DNA from: Tangfeifania sp.
GTDB taxonomy: Bacteria > Bacteroidota > Bacteroidia > Bacteroidales > Prolixibacteraceae
Reading direction: 5' to 3'
NCBI GenBank assembly: GCA_018400515.1
Contig: JAGYMR010000095.1
Location: 1 to 9,484, forward strand
DNA length: 9,484 nt
Shown: positions 1 through 5,923 of the stretch, one piece after another
Layout of the letters: each line of letters begins with the position of its first letter
Position numbering within the stretch: position 1 is the first letter of the stretch
Made by a program: the position numbers and the translations under genes
Notes under the pieces: generated by a model
Database searches by the model: none
What the model saw: only the letters and a program-made list of their open reading frames with translations
What the model was told of the DNA's origin: nothing

Positions 1-450
1 CGAAGGAACAATTACCACATCCCTGAAATTCTTGGCAGCTGCACGAATTAACGAAATGCCCCCGATATCAATTTTTTCAATAATATCCTCTTCTGATGCC
101 CCCGAAGCAACGGTGCTTTCAAACGGGTACAAATCGACAATCACCAGGTCGATTTCCGGAATTTCAAATTCGGTTAACTGGCTGACATCGCCCTGGTTAT
201 CGCGGCGTGACAAAATGCCGCCAAAAATTTTCGGGTGCAACGTTTTAACACGGCCTCCCAAAATGGACGGATAGCCGGTGAGGCTTTCAACCGAAGTAAC
301 TTCAACTCCCAGCGATTCAATAAAAGTTTTTGTTCCGCCGGTACTGATTATTTTTACATTTAATTCATTCAACCTTTGAATGATCCCATCCAGGTTATTT
401 TTGTGGTAAACCGAAATAAGGGCGGTCTTAATTTTTTTATTATCAGCCAT
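1..450 (-). CDS. purH: PurH, bifunctional AICAR formyltransferase / IMP cyclohydrolase (N-terminal part)
   Basis: This enzyme catalyses the last two steps of de novo purine synthesis in the cytoplasm: formylation of AICAR with 10-formyl-tetrahydrofolate, then ring closure to IMP. Only the first 150 codons are present and the gene runs off the left edge; complete PurH proteins have roughly 510 residues. What is visible is the MGS-like IMP cyclohydrolase domain: ALISVYHK at residues 10-17, STGGT at 36-40, GGRVKTLHPKIFGG at 65-78, DLYPF at 106-110 and IDIGGISLIRAAAKN at 127-141. The formyltransferase domain lies outside the window. The start at 450 gives the usual family N terminus and has AAAGGA about 4 nt upstream, one of the few plausible ribosome binding sites here. 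A TATCTTTG promoter box lies about 25 bp upstream. Recognition is by conserved motifs and I am very sure of the family. Confidence 0.96.
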   Translation of the reverse strand, partial: MADNKKIKTALISVYHKNNLDGIIQRLNELNVKIISTGGTKTFIESLGVEVTSVESLTGYPSILGGRVKTLHPKIFGGILSRRDNQGDVSQLTEFEIPEIDLVIVDLYPFESTVASGASEEDIIEKIDIGGISLIRAAAKNFRDVVIVPS

Positions 451-475
451 TTATTCCTTTTTTCAAATTTGTATG

Positions 476-483
476 CAAAGATA
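476..483 (-). promoter_or_regulatory. purH promoter -7 box (TATCTTTG)
   Basis: On the minus strand this octamer matches the Bacteroidota -7 consensus TAnnTTTG exactly. It would start transcription near 470, leaving a leader of about 20 nt before purH. I see no TTTG at the expected -33 distance, so the call rests on the -7 box and its position alone. Confidence 0.5.
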
Positions 484-608
484 GAAAAATCAGTGTAGAT
501 TTTATTAAAATACCTTAAGATTAGAAAAAAATTTATAAGAAAAAAAGATGACGCAGCTACGAACATTTTTTTTACGACCCCTAACCTGAACGATTCATAA
601 ATTTTTTA

Positions 609-644
609 TTTGTTTTTTTATTTCCAAAAGTTTTTATATGTTTG
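609..644 (+). promoter_or_regulatory. Promoter of the candidate small RNA (TTTG / TATGTTTG)
   Basis: TATGTTTG at 637-644 matches the Bacteroidota -7 consensus TAnnTTTG. A TTTG at 609-612 could be the -33 element, but the 24-nt spacer is longer than the usual 19-21, so that half is doubtful. The predicted start point, about 4 nt after the box, falls at the first base of a perfect hairpin (648). No protein gene follows on this strand, which is why the box matters. Confidence 0.45.
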
Positions 645-647
645 TAG

Positions 648-724
648 TGCAATGCGTTCTGCATTGCATGTGTGTTTGGGGGTTAAAATTGAGGGCAGCT
701 GTTGAGTTGCCCTCTTTCTTTTTT
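648..724 (+). ncRNA. Candidate orphan small RNA, about 77 nt, two hairpins
   Basis: The segment holds two stem-loops joined by about 22 nt. The first is an 8-bp perfect stem, TGCAATGC (648-655) with GCATTGCA (661-668) and a 5-nt loop. The second is an intrinsic terminator, GAGGGCAGC (691-699) with GTTGCCCTC (706-714), followed by TTTCTTTTTT. A TAnnTTTG promoter box ends 3 nt before the first stem. Start, structure and stop therefore fit an independent short transcript with no gene downstream on the plus strand. The linker contains a G-run (678-682) that could serve as a pairing site. I do not recognise it as 6S, SRP or tmRNA. Two tiny reading frames inside it (17 codons from 653, about 36 from 668) have no convincing ribosome binding site. 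It could instead be only a terminator plus a chance hairpin. Confidence 0.42.
691..724 (+). terminator. Strong intrinsic terminator, possibly bidirectional
   Basis: A 9-bp stem (691-699 with 706-714, one G-T pair) encloses the 6-nt loop TGTTGA and is followed by TTTCTTTTTT at 715-724. On the plus strand this is a textbook intrinsic terminator. Read on the minus strand the same stem is followed by AATTTTAACC, a weaker tract, so it may also stop transcripts that pass the ftcD end at 895. No closer terminator for ftcD is obvious. Confidence 0.7.
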
Positions 725-894
725 AGTCCTTTTTCGTTATCGGCGCCATGGCGTTTCTTCCCCTCTTTTTCTCATTGAATAACAGTCTTTAATAGGGATA
801 AAAATTTTGAATGCCACATTTTTGGGATGGTTTTTAAAAAACGGCCGGTCAATGGATTTCTGGGTAGGGCAATGCGAGGTCTTTCAGGAATCGT
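725..894. other. Gene-free spacer downstream of ftcD with a 10-bp palindrome
   Basis: Together with 451-608 this is part of a gap of more than 400 bases without a protein gene. No reading frame here has family features or plausible composition. The only ordered element I see is the perfect palindrome CGCCATGGCG at 744-753. The stretch would be the 3' untranslated region of ftcD on the minus strand. Confidence 0.4.
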
Positions 895-1968
895 TCAATG
901 GGCCAGTGGTTCGCCGGCCAGGAGGAATTCAATGATCTTTTTCCGGGGATCGAAGGGGCCCAGGTCGTCCAGTCCCAGCTCCCGGACCGCTGTAGATATG
1001 ATTTTATCGCTGGGAACGGAAGTGCTTCGTTTTTGTTTTATTAAATAATACTTTCCGGCATCGAGCATGGCCCCCAGGGGAATAAGGCCAATCAGTTCGG
1101 AGCCGGTAACCTGCAGTCCCTGCTGCCGGGCTTTTTGTTTGACCATTTCAAAAGCGGTGTGGAGGGGAGTGGTTGCCAGGTCAATCAGGTTCATGGAAAC
1201 CTGCGCTTTTCCATACTCCTTGATGTACCAGCCAATGGCGCGGGTTTTTTTCAGCATTCCCGGGATCCGCACCGGCCGGCCGGTGGCATCTTTTACAACG
1301 GGACCGGTCAGGGGATCCCCTCTCCGTTTGATTTTTCCGGATTCCCGTATTTCAGCTGCAATGGCTTGCGCTTTGCCGGCATCGGCGGTGTTGAGGTTCA
1401 CGTTATATGCGGCCAGGAAATTCCGGGCTCCAATGGCGGTTGCTCCGGATTTACGGACCTGCGGTGTCCATTGGTCCGGACCAAAATCCGGTTTCCAGCT
1501 TTCACTCTCCAGCCGGTCTTTCAGTCCTTCGTACCCCCCCGCACGGCAATGGGCCAGGCTAACCCGTTCCTCTTTACAGGCGGCGTATTCATAACAATAA
1601 ACGGGGATCTTCAGTTCCTGCCCCACACGACGGGCCAGCTGCCGGGCATAATCCACGACCTCGCTCATGGTCACACCGGTTACCGGAACCAGGGGACATA
1701 CATCGGTGGCTCCAAACCGGGGATGTTCGCCCTTGTGCCTGCGCATATCGATCCGTTCAGCAGCTTTTTTTATGGCGCGGAAAGCCCCTTCCATTACCGG
1801 TTCCGGAGCTCCAGCAAAGGTCACGACCGTGCGGTTGGTGGCATCTCCCCGGAATACATCCAGGAGCTTAACGCCCTCAACTGTTTCGATGGCACCGGTT
1901 ATTTCACGGATAATGGCTGAATTCCTTCCCTCAGAGAAATTGGGCACGCATTCAATGATTTTTTGCAT
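895..1968 (-). CDS. ftcD: Glutamate formimidoyltransferase (stand-alone FtcD)
   Basis: The enzyme transfers the formimino group of N-formimino-L-glutamate to tetrahydrofolate, the final step of one route of histidine breakdown, giving glutamate and 5-formimino-tetrahydrofolate. The 357 residues cover both halves of the formiminotransferase fold. CVPNFSEGR is at 7-15. GEHPRFGATDVCP at 80-92 contains H82, which matches the catalytic histidine of the mammalian enzyme. YNVNLNT is at 188-194. The protein ends in LGLDDLGPFDPRKKIIEFLL (331-350), the stretch that in bifunctional FTCD leads into the cyclodeaminase domain, so this is the transferase alone and not a truncated fusion. No cyclodeaminase, hutH, hutU or hutI gene is in the window. 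The ATG at 1968 gives the standard N terminus, with a weak GGAA just upstream. It is transcribed away from the carrier gene at 2082. Confidence 0.94.
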   Translation of the reverse strand: MQKIIECVPNFSEGRNSAIIREITGAIETVEGVKLLDVFRGDATNRTVVTFAGAPEPVMEGAFRAIKKAAERIDMRRHKGEHPRFGATDVCPLVPVTGVTMSEVVDYARQLARRVGQELKIPVYCYEYAACKEERVSLAHCRAGGYEGLKDRLESESWKPDFGPDQWTPQVRKSGATAIGARNFLAAYNVNLNTADAGKAQAIAAEIRESGKIKRRGDPLTGPVVKDATGRPVRIPGMLKKTRAIGWYIKEYGKAQVSMNLIDLATTPLHTAFEMVKQKARQQGLQVTGSELIGLIPLGAMLDAGKYYLIKQKRSTSVPSDKIISTAVRELGLDDLGPFDPRKKIIEFLLAGEPLAH

Positions 1969-2024
1969 CGTTCCGTTTTTTTCATTAAGACCGCCATTCC
2001 TTTTCAGCCTGGGGTAACCTCATT

Positions 2025-2032
2025 CAAATATA
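2025..2032 (-). promoter_or_regulatory. ftcD promoter -7 box (TATATTTG)
   Basis: TATATTTG on the minus strand matches TAnnTTTG and lies 56 bp before the ftcD start, implying a leader of about 50 nt. There is no clear -33 TTTG. The box sits in the 113-bp gap shared with the divergent carrier gene, so one regulator bound here could act on both. Confidence 0.45.
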
Positions 2033-2081
2033 ATGGGAAGTTCGCAAGTTTTATTATTTTCGGGCATTCAATATTTCAATC

Positions 2082-3677
2082 ATGTTAAAAAAAGTCCCGC
2101 ATACCTTTGTCATTATTTTTTTCCTGATTCTCCTGAGTTCCGTTTTAACCTGGTTTATCCCCGGAGGAACTTTTGAGCGGGAGCAGGTCGTTGTTAACGA
2201 GGTGGAACGTGAGGTGATAAAACCCGGCTCCTTTCATTACATTGAGCGCAATGTTCAGACCTGGCAGGTCTTTTCAAGTTTTTTCGACGGATTTGTAAGC
2301 ACCGCCCATATCATCGCTTTTATTCTTATGATTGGCGGTGCTTTCTGGATTATGAACGAAAGCAAAGCCATTGATATCGGTATCTATTCCTTTCTGGAGG
2401 TCTCCAGGAAGTGGGAGCGGTCGAAATGGCTTCGCAAAGTGGGGGTTTATAATATTATTCTTGCCGGAATAATGTTGATATTCAGTCTTTTTGGAGCTAT
2501 CTTCGGGATGAGCGAAGAGACCATTGCTTTTACCATTATTTTTGTGCCGCTGGCCATTTCCATGGGGTACGATTCCATTGTAGGGGTTTCGCTCTGCTTT
2601 GTTGCTGCGGCCCTTGGATTTGCCGGAGCTTTTTTAAATCCCTTTACCGTTGGCATTGCCCAGGGGTTATCCGATATTCCGCTTTTCTCGGGAATTGAGT
2701 ACCGGATATTCATGTGGGGTATCCTTAATGTGGTGGGATTTTCTTATGTGCTGTACTATGCAAAACGGATCCGGAAGAATCCGGAAAGATCGCCTGTGTA
2801 CGAAGAAGATGCCTATTGGCGTGAGCGAAACAGGGAGTCAGGAAGTGGGTTCACTCCCAGTGTTCCCCGGGCCGCCTGGATATCATTTGTTGTTCTCTCC
2901 CTGATTCTGGTCCTTTTTTCGGTGTTTTATCCCATGAATGTGCTCCGTTTCGGAAACAGTGTAATCAGGATTCCCGCAGTACCGGTGGCTACCGCTTTTT
3001 TTGTTCTTTCAGGGATCCTGACTCTCCGGAAAACGGTTCATTATTTCATTTTAAGTTTGTTGATCTTTACCATTGTTTTTTTGATCATTGGTGTCATGGG
3101 GTACGGATGGTATGTCAAAGAGATTGCCACACTTTTCCTGGCCCTTGGGATTTTTTCCGGCATTGCGGCGGGCAAATCCGGTAACGGCATTACAAAGTCC
3201 TTTCTTGAAGGCGCAAAGGATATTCTTCCGGCCGCTTTGGTTGTTGGCCTTGCCCGCGGAATCATCGTGATCCTGGGGGACGGAAATATTATTGACACCA
3301 TTCTTTATTATGTGTCACAACCTCTGCAGGATTTAGGGAAAGTAGGCTCGGTGGGGGTCATGTACCTTATACAGACCCTGCTGAATGTTTTCATTCCTTC
3401 GGGATCGGGGCAGGCTGCACTGACCATCCCCATCATGTCGCAGATATCTGACCTGCTCGAAATATCCAGGCAGGCGACCGTCGTTGTATTTCAGTTTGGC
3501 GATGGGTTTACCAATCTGATCACCCCCACATCGGGAGTGCTTATCGGCGTTCTGGGAGTAGCACGAATTCCTTATGAGAAATGGTTTAAATGGGCCGCAC
3601 CCTTCGTGGCCCTCCTGATCTTTTTGGGATTCCTGTTGCTGATCCCCACCGTCTTAATGGACCTGAACGGATTTTAA
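2082..3677 (+). CDS. YfcC/DcuC-family inner-membrane carrier
   Basis: This is a polytopic secondary transporter of the YfcC family (ion transporter superfamily, DcuC-like Pfam domain). Family members have been linked to dicarboxylates and amino acids, but the substrate of this one is unknown. The 531 residues fit the family length. It opens with a hydrophobic segment (about 8-27), followed by roughly 12 membrane spans. Family signatures are FGMSEET at 141-147, the buried LNPF at 185-188, FIPSGSGQAALTIP at 437-450 and QFGDGFTNLITPTSG at 471-485; the last two resemble re-entrant substrate-binding loops. A charged cytoplasmic loop of about 35 residues (228-262) separates the two halves. The start at 2082 is the first in-frame ATG matching the family N terminus. 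The best promoter guess is TATTTTCG (2055-2062), one base off consensus. The divergent ftcD suggests an amino-acid-related substrate, which is inference only. Confidence 0.9.
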   Translation: MLKKVPHTFVIIFFLILLSSVLTWFIPGGTFEREQVVVNEVEREVIKPGSFHYIERNVQTWQVFSSFFDGFVSTAHIIAFILMIGGAFWIMNESKAIDIGIYSFLEVSRKWERSKWLRKVGVYNIILAGIMLIFSLFGAIFGMSEETIAFTIIFVPLAISMGYDSIVGVSLCFVAAALGFAGAFLNPFTVGIAQGLSDIPLFSGIEYRIFMWGILNVVGFSYVLYYAKRIRKNPERSPVYEEDAYWRERNRESGSGFTPSVPRAAWISFVVLSLILVLFSVFYPMNVLRFGNSVIRIPAVPVATAFFVLSGILTLRKTVHYFILSLLIFTIVFLIIGVMGYGWYVKEIATLFLALGIFSGIAAGKSGNGITKSFLEGAKDILPAALVVGLARGIIVILGDGNIIDTILYYVSQPLQDLGKVGSVGVMYLIQTLLNVFIPSGSGQAALTIPIMSQISDLLEISRQATVVVFQFGDGFTNLITPTSGVLIGVLGVARIPYEKWFKWAAPFVALLIFLGFLLLIPTVLMDLNGF

Positions 3678-3784
3678 AGTACCCTGCACCTGCCGGCAGG
3701 ATCCGTCCTTGCGAAAAAAACCTGAAATTTTTATTTCCGGCCGGCAGTAACCCCCGGGACACTGCCCGGGCCTTCGTTGGGGAC
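3678..3784. repeat. GC-rich inverted repeats after the YfcC-family gene
   Basis: Two perfect inverted repeats lie here: the 12-bp palindrome CCTGCCGGCAGG at 3689-3700, 11 bp after the carrier stop codon, and a 6-bp stem CCCGGG (3753-3758) with CCCGGG (3765-3770) around ACACTG. The heptamer CCGGCAG occurs twice (3693-3699 and 3741-3747). Neither stem is followed by a T-tract on the plus strand, so they are not classic intrinsic terminators. They may block 3' exonucleases or slow RNA polymerase. Confidence 0.4.
3714..3740 (-). terminator. Candidate minus-strand terminator, ferredoxin transcript
   Basis: On the minus strand CC-GAAAT (3740-3733, one mismatch) pairs with ATTTC-GG (3728-3721) around a 4-nt A loop, and seven T follow at 3720-3714. 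The stem is short and AT-rich. If used, the ferredoxin mRNA would carry a 3' untranslated region of about 230 nt spanning the inverted-repeat element at 3785-3934. Confidence 0.38.
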
Positions 3785-3934
3785 AAAAAAAAGCTGTCCA
3801 AAGCGGAAGTTTTTCCATTGGGTTATTGCTCCGGATCGGTGTGAATTTTCTGATTTCCCGGGGAAAACAAAGTTTCGCCACAAGTCCTGAGCAACAGCTT
3901 CCGGGGCTCCCTGGACAGCCTGTTCCGTTTTTTT
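3785..3934. repeat. Long-range inverted repeat flanked by A8 and T7 tracts
   Basis: GCTGTCC at 3793-3799 pairs with GGACAGC at 3913-3919, and next to it CGGAAG at 3804-3809 pairs with CTTCCG at 3898-3903, enclosing a core of about 88 nt. Eight A directly precede the left arm (3785-3792), so on the minus strand the closing stem runs straight into eight T. On the plus strand seven T follow at 3928-3934. The whole can fold as one rod with an internal loop on either strand. It lies between convergent genes, so a two-way transcription stop is the simplest reading; a structured RNA in the ferredoxin 3' region is the alternative. I could not match it to 6S or SRP RNA. Confidence 0.4.
3893..3934 (+). 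terminator. Intrinsic terminator for the YfcC-family gene
   Basis: AACAG (3893-3897) pairs with CTGTT (3920-3924) and, inside an asymmetric loop, TCCGGG (3900-3905) pairs with CCTGGA (3910-3915) around GCTC. After CCG come seven T at 3928-3934. It faces the carrier gene and ends 13 bp before the ferredoxin stop codon, so it would stop read-through into the opposing gene. This fold competes with the long-range pairing at 3793-3919. Confidence 0.5.
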
Positions 3935-3946
3935 ACTGTGGAATGA

Positions 3947-4195
<249 letters not shown>

Positions 4196-4293
4196 TCAAT
4201 ATTTTAAGTTTGGGGGTTCAGCCATGATGTTGTGCATGTTTTCCGGGACATGGAAAAATATGTTGCTCCGGCAGGTAAATCTTTTCTTTTTGC

Positions 4294-4301
4294 TATTTTT
4301 G
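4294..4301 (+). promoter_or_regulatory. zupT promoter -7 box (TATTTTTG)
   Basis: An exact TAnnTTTG match 19 bp before the metal-transporter ATG would leave a very short leader of about 15 nt. A second match, TAAGTTTG at 4205-4212, would give a leader of about 105 nt. Neither has a clear -33 TTTG. I favour the nearer one because the same octamer recurs upstream of three other genes here. Confidence 0.5.
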
Positions 4302-4320
4302 GAAACCAAACACGATTGTT

Positions 4321-5151
4321 ATGGAGAGTACTGCCATTTTGTATGCTTTGGCTTTAACAGCTTTTGCCGGACTTTCAACAGGCGTTGGGAGTGCCATTGC
4401 CTTCTTTGCCCGGAGGACCAATACCAAGCTGCTGACCGTTTCCCTTGGCTTTTCTGCCGGCGTGATGATCTACATCTCATTTGTTGAGATTTTTGCTGAG
4501 GCCAAGAAAAATTTCATAGGCAGTTACGGGGAGTTTCAGGGAACCTTCTACACCCTTCTGGCTTTTTTTGGGGGAATTTTGCTTATTGGTCTGATCGACA
4601 AATTTATTCCCTCTTTTGAGAACCCGCATGAAATGCATTCGCTTGAGGAGCTACGCGGAAACAGCCGCCAGGATCAGGAGCGTTACTCAAAACTTTACCG
4701 GATGGGGATTCTGACGGCCCTGGTGGTTGCCATTCATAACTTTCCTGAGGGGATCGCCACCTTTATGACCGCACTGAATGATCCAACAGTAGGGATTGCC
4801 ATTGCCATTGCCATTGCCATCCATAACATCCCCGAGGGGATCGCCGTTTCGGTTCCAATATTTTATGCCACCGGCAGCAGAAAAAAAGCTTTTTGCTACT
4901 CTTTCCTTTCCGGACTGGCAGAACCGGTAGGTGCCCTTTTGGCCTTTTTGATACTAATGCCGTTTTTAAATACGGATAACTCGTCTGTTATTCTGGGGAG
5001 CACCATGGCTGCCGTTGCGGGTATCATGGTTTTTATCTCCCTCGATGAACTGCTCCCTTCGGCCGAAGAGTACGGGGAACACCACTGGGGTATTTTTGGC
5101 CTTGTGGGCGGAATGGCCGTGATGGCCCTGAGCCTCCTTTTTTTGGGATAG
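4321..5151 (+). CDS. zupT: ZIP-family divalent metal transporter, ZupT type
   Basis: An inner-membrane importer for divalent metals such as zinc, with iron, manganese and cobalt also taken by relatives. The 276 residues are close to E. coli ZupT, with about eight membrane spans. The two metal-binding signatures are both intact: HNFPEG at 139-144 and HNIPEG at 168-173, in the fourth and fifth core helices. A hydrophilic loop at about 98-127 carries H103 and H106 and may be the metal-sensing or selectivity loop. The residues before the second motif (GIAIAIAIAIH) are encoded by four exact ATTGCC repeats at 4795-4818; this alternation is normal in the family, but the DNA could slip in steps of two residues. 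The TAG ends 3 bp before the opposing nth stop codon. Metal specificity cannot be read from the sequence, and I see no obvious Zur or Fur box. Confidence 0.93.
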   Translation: MESTAILYALALTAFAGLSTGVGSAIAFFARRTNTKLLTVSLGFSAGVMIYISFVEIFAEAKKNFIGSYGEFQGTFYTLLAFFGGILLIGLIDKFIPSFENPHEMHSLEELRGNSRQDQERYSKLYRMGILTALVVAIHNFPEGIATFMTALNDPTVGIAIAIAIAIHNIPEGIAVSVPIFYATGSRKKAFCYSFLSGLAEPVGALLAFLILMPFLNTDNSSVILGSTMAAVAGIMVFISLDELLPSAEEYGEHHWGIFGLVGGMAVMALSLLFLG

Positions 5152-5154
5152 ATT

Positions 5155-5799
5155 CTATTCTTGTTCTTTTTGCCGGTAGTAGTTGCATACGTTTGTTAAT
5201 CCGCACGTTCCGCATTTTGGTTTCCGGGCCAGGCAGGTGTACCGTCCGTGCAGGATGAGCCAGTGGTGGGCTTTGGGGATCAGCTTCTCAGGAATGTATT
5301 CCATCAGCTGCTTTTCGGTTGCCAGCGGTGTTTTGGCTTTTGTGCTCAGTCCAATACGTGCAGCCACCCTGAAAACATGGGTGTCGACCGCCAAAGCGGG
5401 TTTCTGGTAAATGACGGATGCAATGACACTGGCGGTTTTTCTGCCCACGCCCGGCAATTTTTGCAGCTCATCGATGTCATCCGGAACTTCCCCGTTAAAA
5501 AGTGCTGTCAATTTCCGGGCCATGCCTACCAGGTGTTTTGCCTTGTTGTTGGGGTAGGAACAGCTTTTGATATATTCGTAGATCTCTTCCGGCTTTGCCT
5601 CCCCCATTTGGCAGGGGCCGGGATAACGGTCAAGCAAAGCCGGCGTTATCATGTTCACCCTTTTATCTGTGCATTGAGCCGAAAGAATGACCGCAACAAT
5701 CAGGTGAAATGGATTGCTGTATTTCAGTTCGGTCTCTGCTACGGGCATGGTCGCCTCAAAATAGCGGATCACATAGTCAAATAATTCCTGTTTTTGCAT
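5155..5799 (-). CDS. nth: Endonuclease III (DNA glycosylase / AP lyase)
   Basis: Nth removes oxidised pyrimidines from DNA and nicks the abasic site, starting base-excision repair. The 214 residues match the usual length of about 211. The helix-hairpin-helix LPGVGRKTASVI (115-126) contains K121, the catalytic lysine. VDTHV (138-142) holds D139, the catalytic aspartate. The C-terminal [4Fe-4S] cluster has the C-x6-C-x2-C-x5-C spacing (C189, C196, C199, C205). LSAQCTDKRVN at 39-49 is the conserved helix of the family. All key residues are present, so an active enzyme is expected. The ATG at 5799 gives the normal N terminus, with no strong ribosome binding site. Its mRNA end overlaps that of zupT on the other strand, and it is divergent from the ABC-F gene across 124 bp. 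Confidence 0.97.
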   Translation of the reverse strand: MQKQELFDYVIRYFEATMPVAETELKYSNPFHLIVAVILSAQCTDKRVNMITPALLDRYPGPCQMGEAKPEEIYEYIKSCSYPNNKAKHLVGMARKLTALFNGEVPDDIDELQKLPGVGRKTASVIASVIYQKPALAVDTHVFRVAARIGLSTKAKTPLATEKQLMEYIPEKLIPKAHHWLILHGRYTCLARKPKCGTCGLTNVCNYYRQKEQE

Positions 5800-5813
5800 G
5801 CTTTTTGTTTGCC

Positions 5814-5821
5814 CAAAAATA
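5814..5821 (-). promoter_or_regulatory. nth promoter -7 box (TATTTTTG)
   Basis: An exact TAnnTTTG match on the minus strand, 15 bp before the nth ATG. The leader would be only about 10 nt. No TTTG is visible at -33. Confidence 0.45.
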
Positions 5822-5870
5822 ATTTAAAATTATTAATGAATGGGTTTTCCTGTTTATTTTGATCATTTCC

Positions 5871-5878
5871 TATTTTTG
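5871..5878 (+). promoter_or_regulatory. ABC-F gene promoter -7 box (TATTTTTG)
   Basis: An exact TAnnTTTG match on the plus strand predicts a start near 5882 and a leader of about 40 nt before the ABC-F ATG. A possible -33 relative, TTTA, lies about 20 nt upstream but is imperfect. GGAG about 16 nt before the ATG is too far to be a good ribosome binding site. Confidence 0.5.
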
Positions 5879-5923
5879 CACAAGATTTAAATCAAATTGG
5901 AAACCGGAGAATAATTCCAACGA

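Noticed and set aside
369..566. 65-codon minus-strand frame overlapping the purH start
   Set aside because: It is rich in Phe, Ile and Lys as expected from AT-rich spacer, overlaps the true purH start in another frame and has no motif.
1067..1920. Two long plus-strand reading frames opposite ftcD (175 and 261 codons)
   Set aside because: They are antisense to a gene with intact catalytic motifs, contain no recognisable domain, and arise from its GC-rich codons.
2033..2081. Riboswitch or structured leader before the YfcC-family gene
   Set aside because: The region is too short and lacks clear stems; the only candidate is a weak promoter box, TATTTTCG.
3785..3934. SRP RNA or 6S RNA as the identity of the inverted-repeat element
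   Set aside because: I could not find the conserved apical loop of SRP RNA (GGAAGCAGCC-like) or convincing 6S features; it stays unassigned.
4213..4320. Metal-responsive riboswitch or Zur/Fur box before zupT
   Set aside because: I see no convincing palindromic operator or riboswitch core, only short chance repeats such as CATG and CCGG.
4795..4818. Four tandem ATTGCC units as a regulatory or phase-variable repeat
   Set aside because: The unit is in frame and encodes an Ile-Ala alternation common in ZupT helices, so slippage would not shift the frame.
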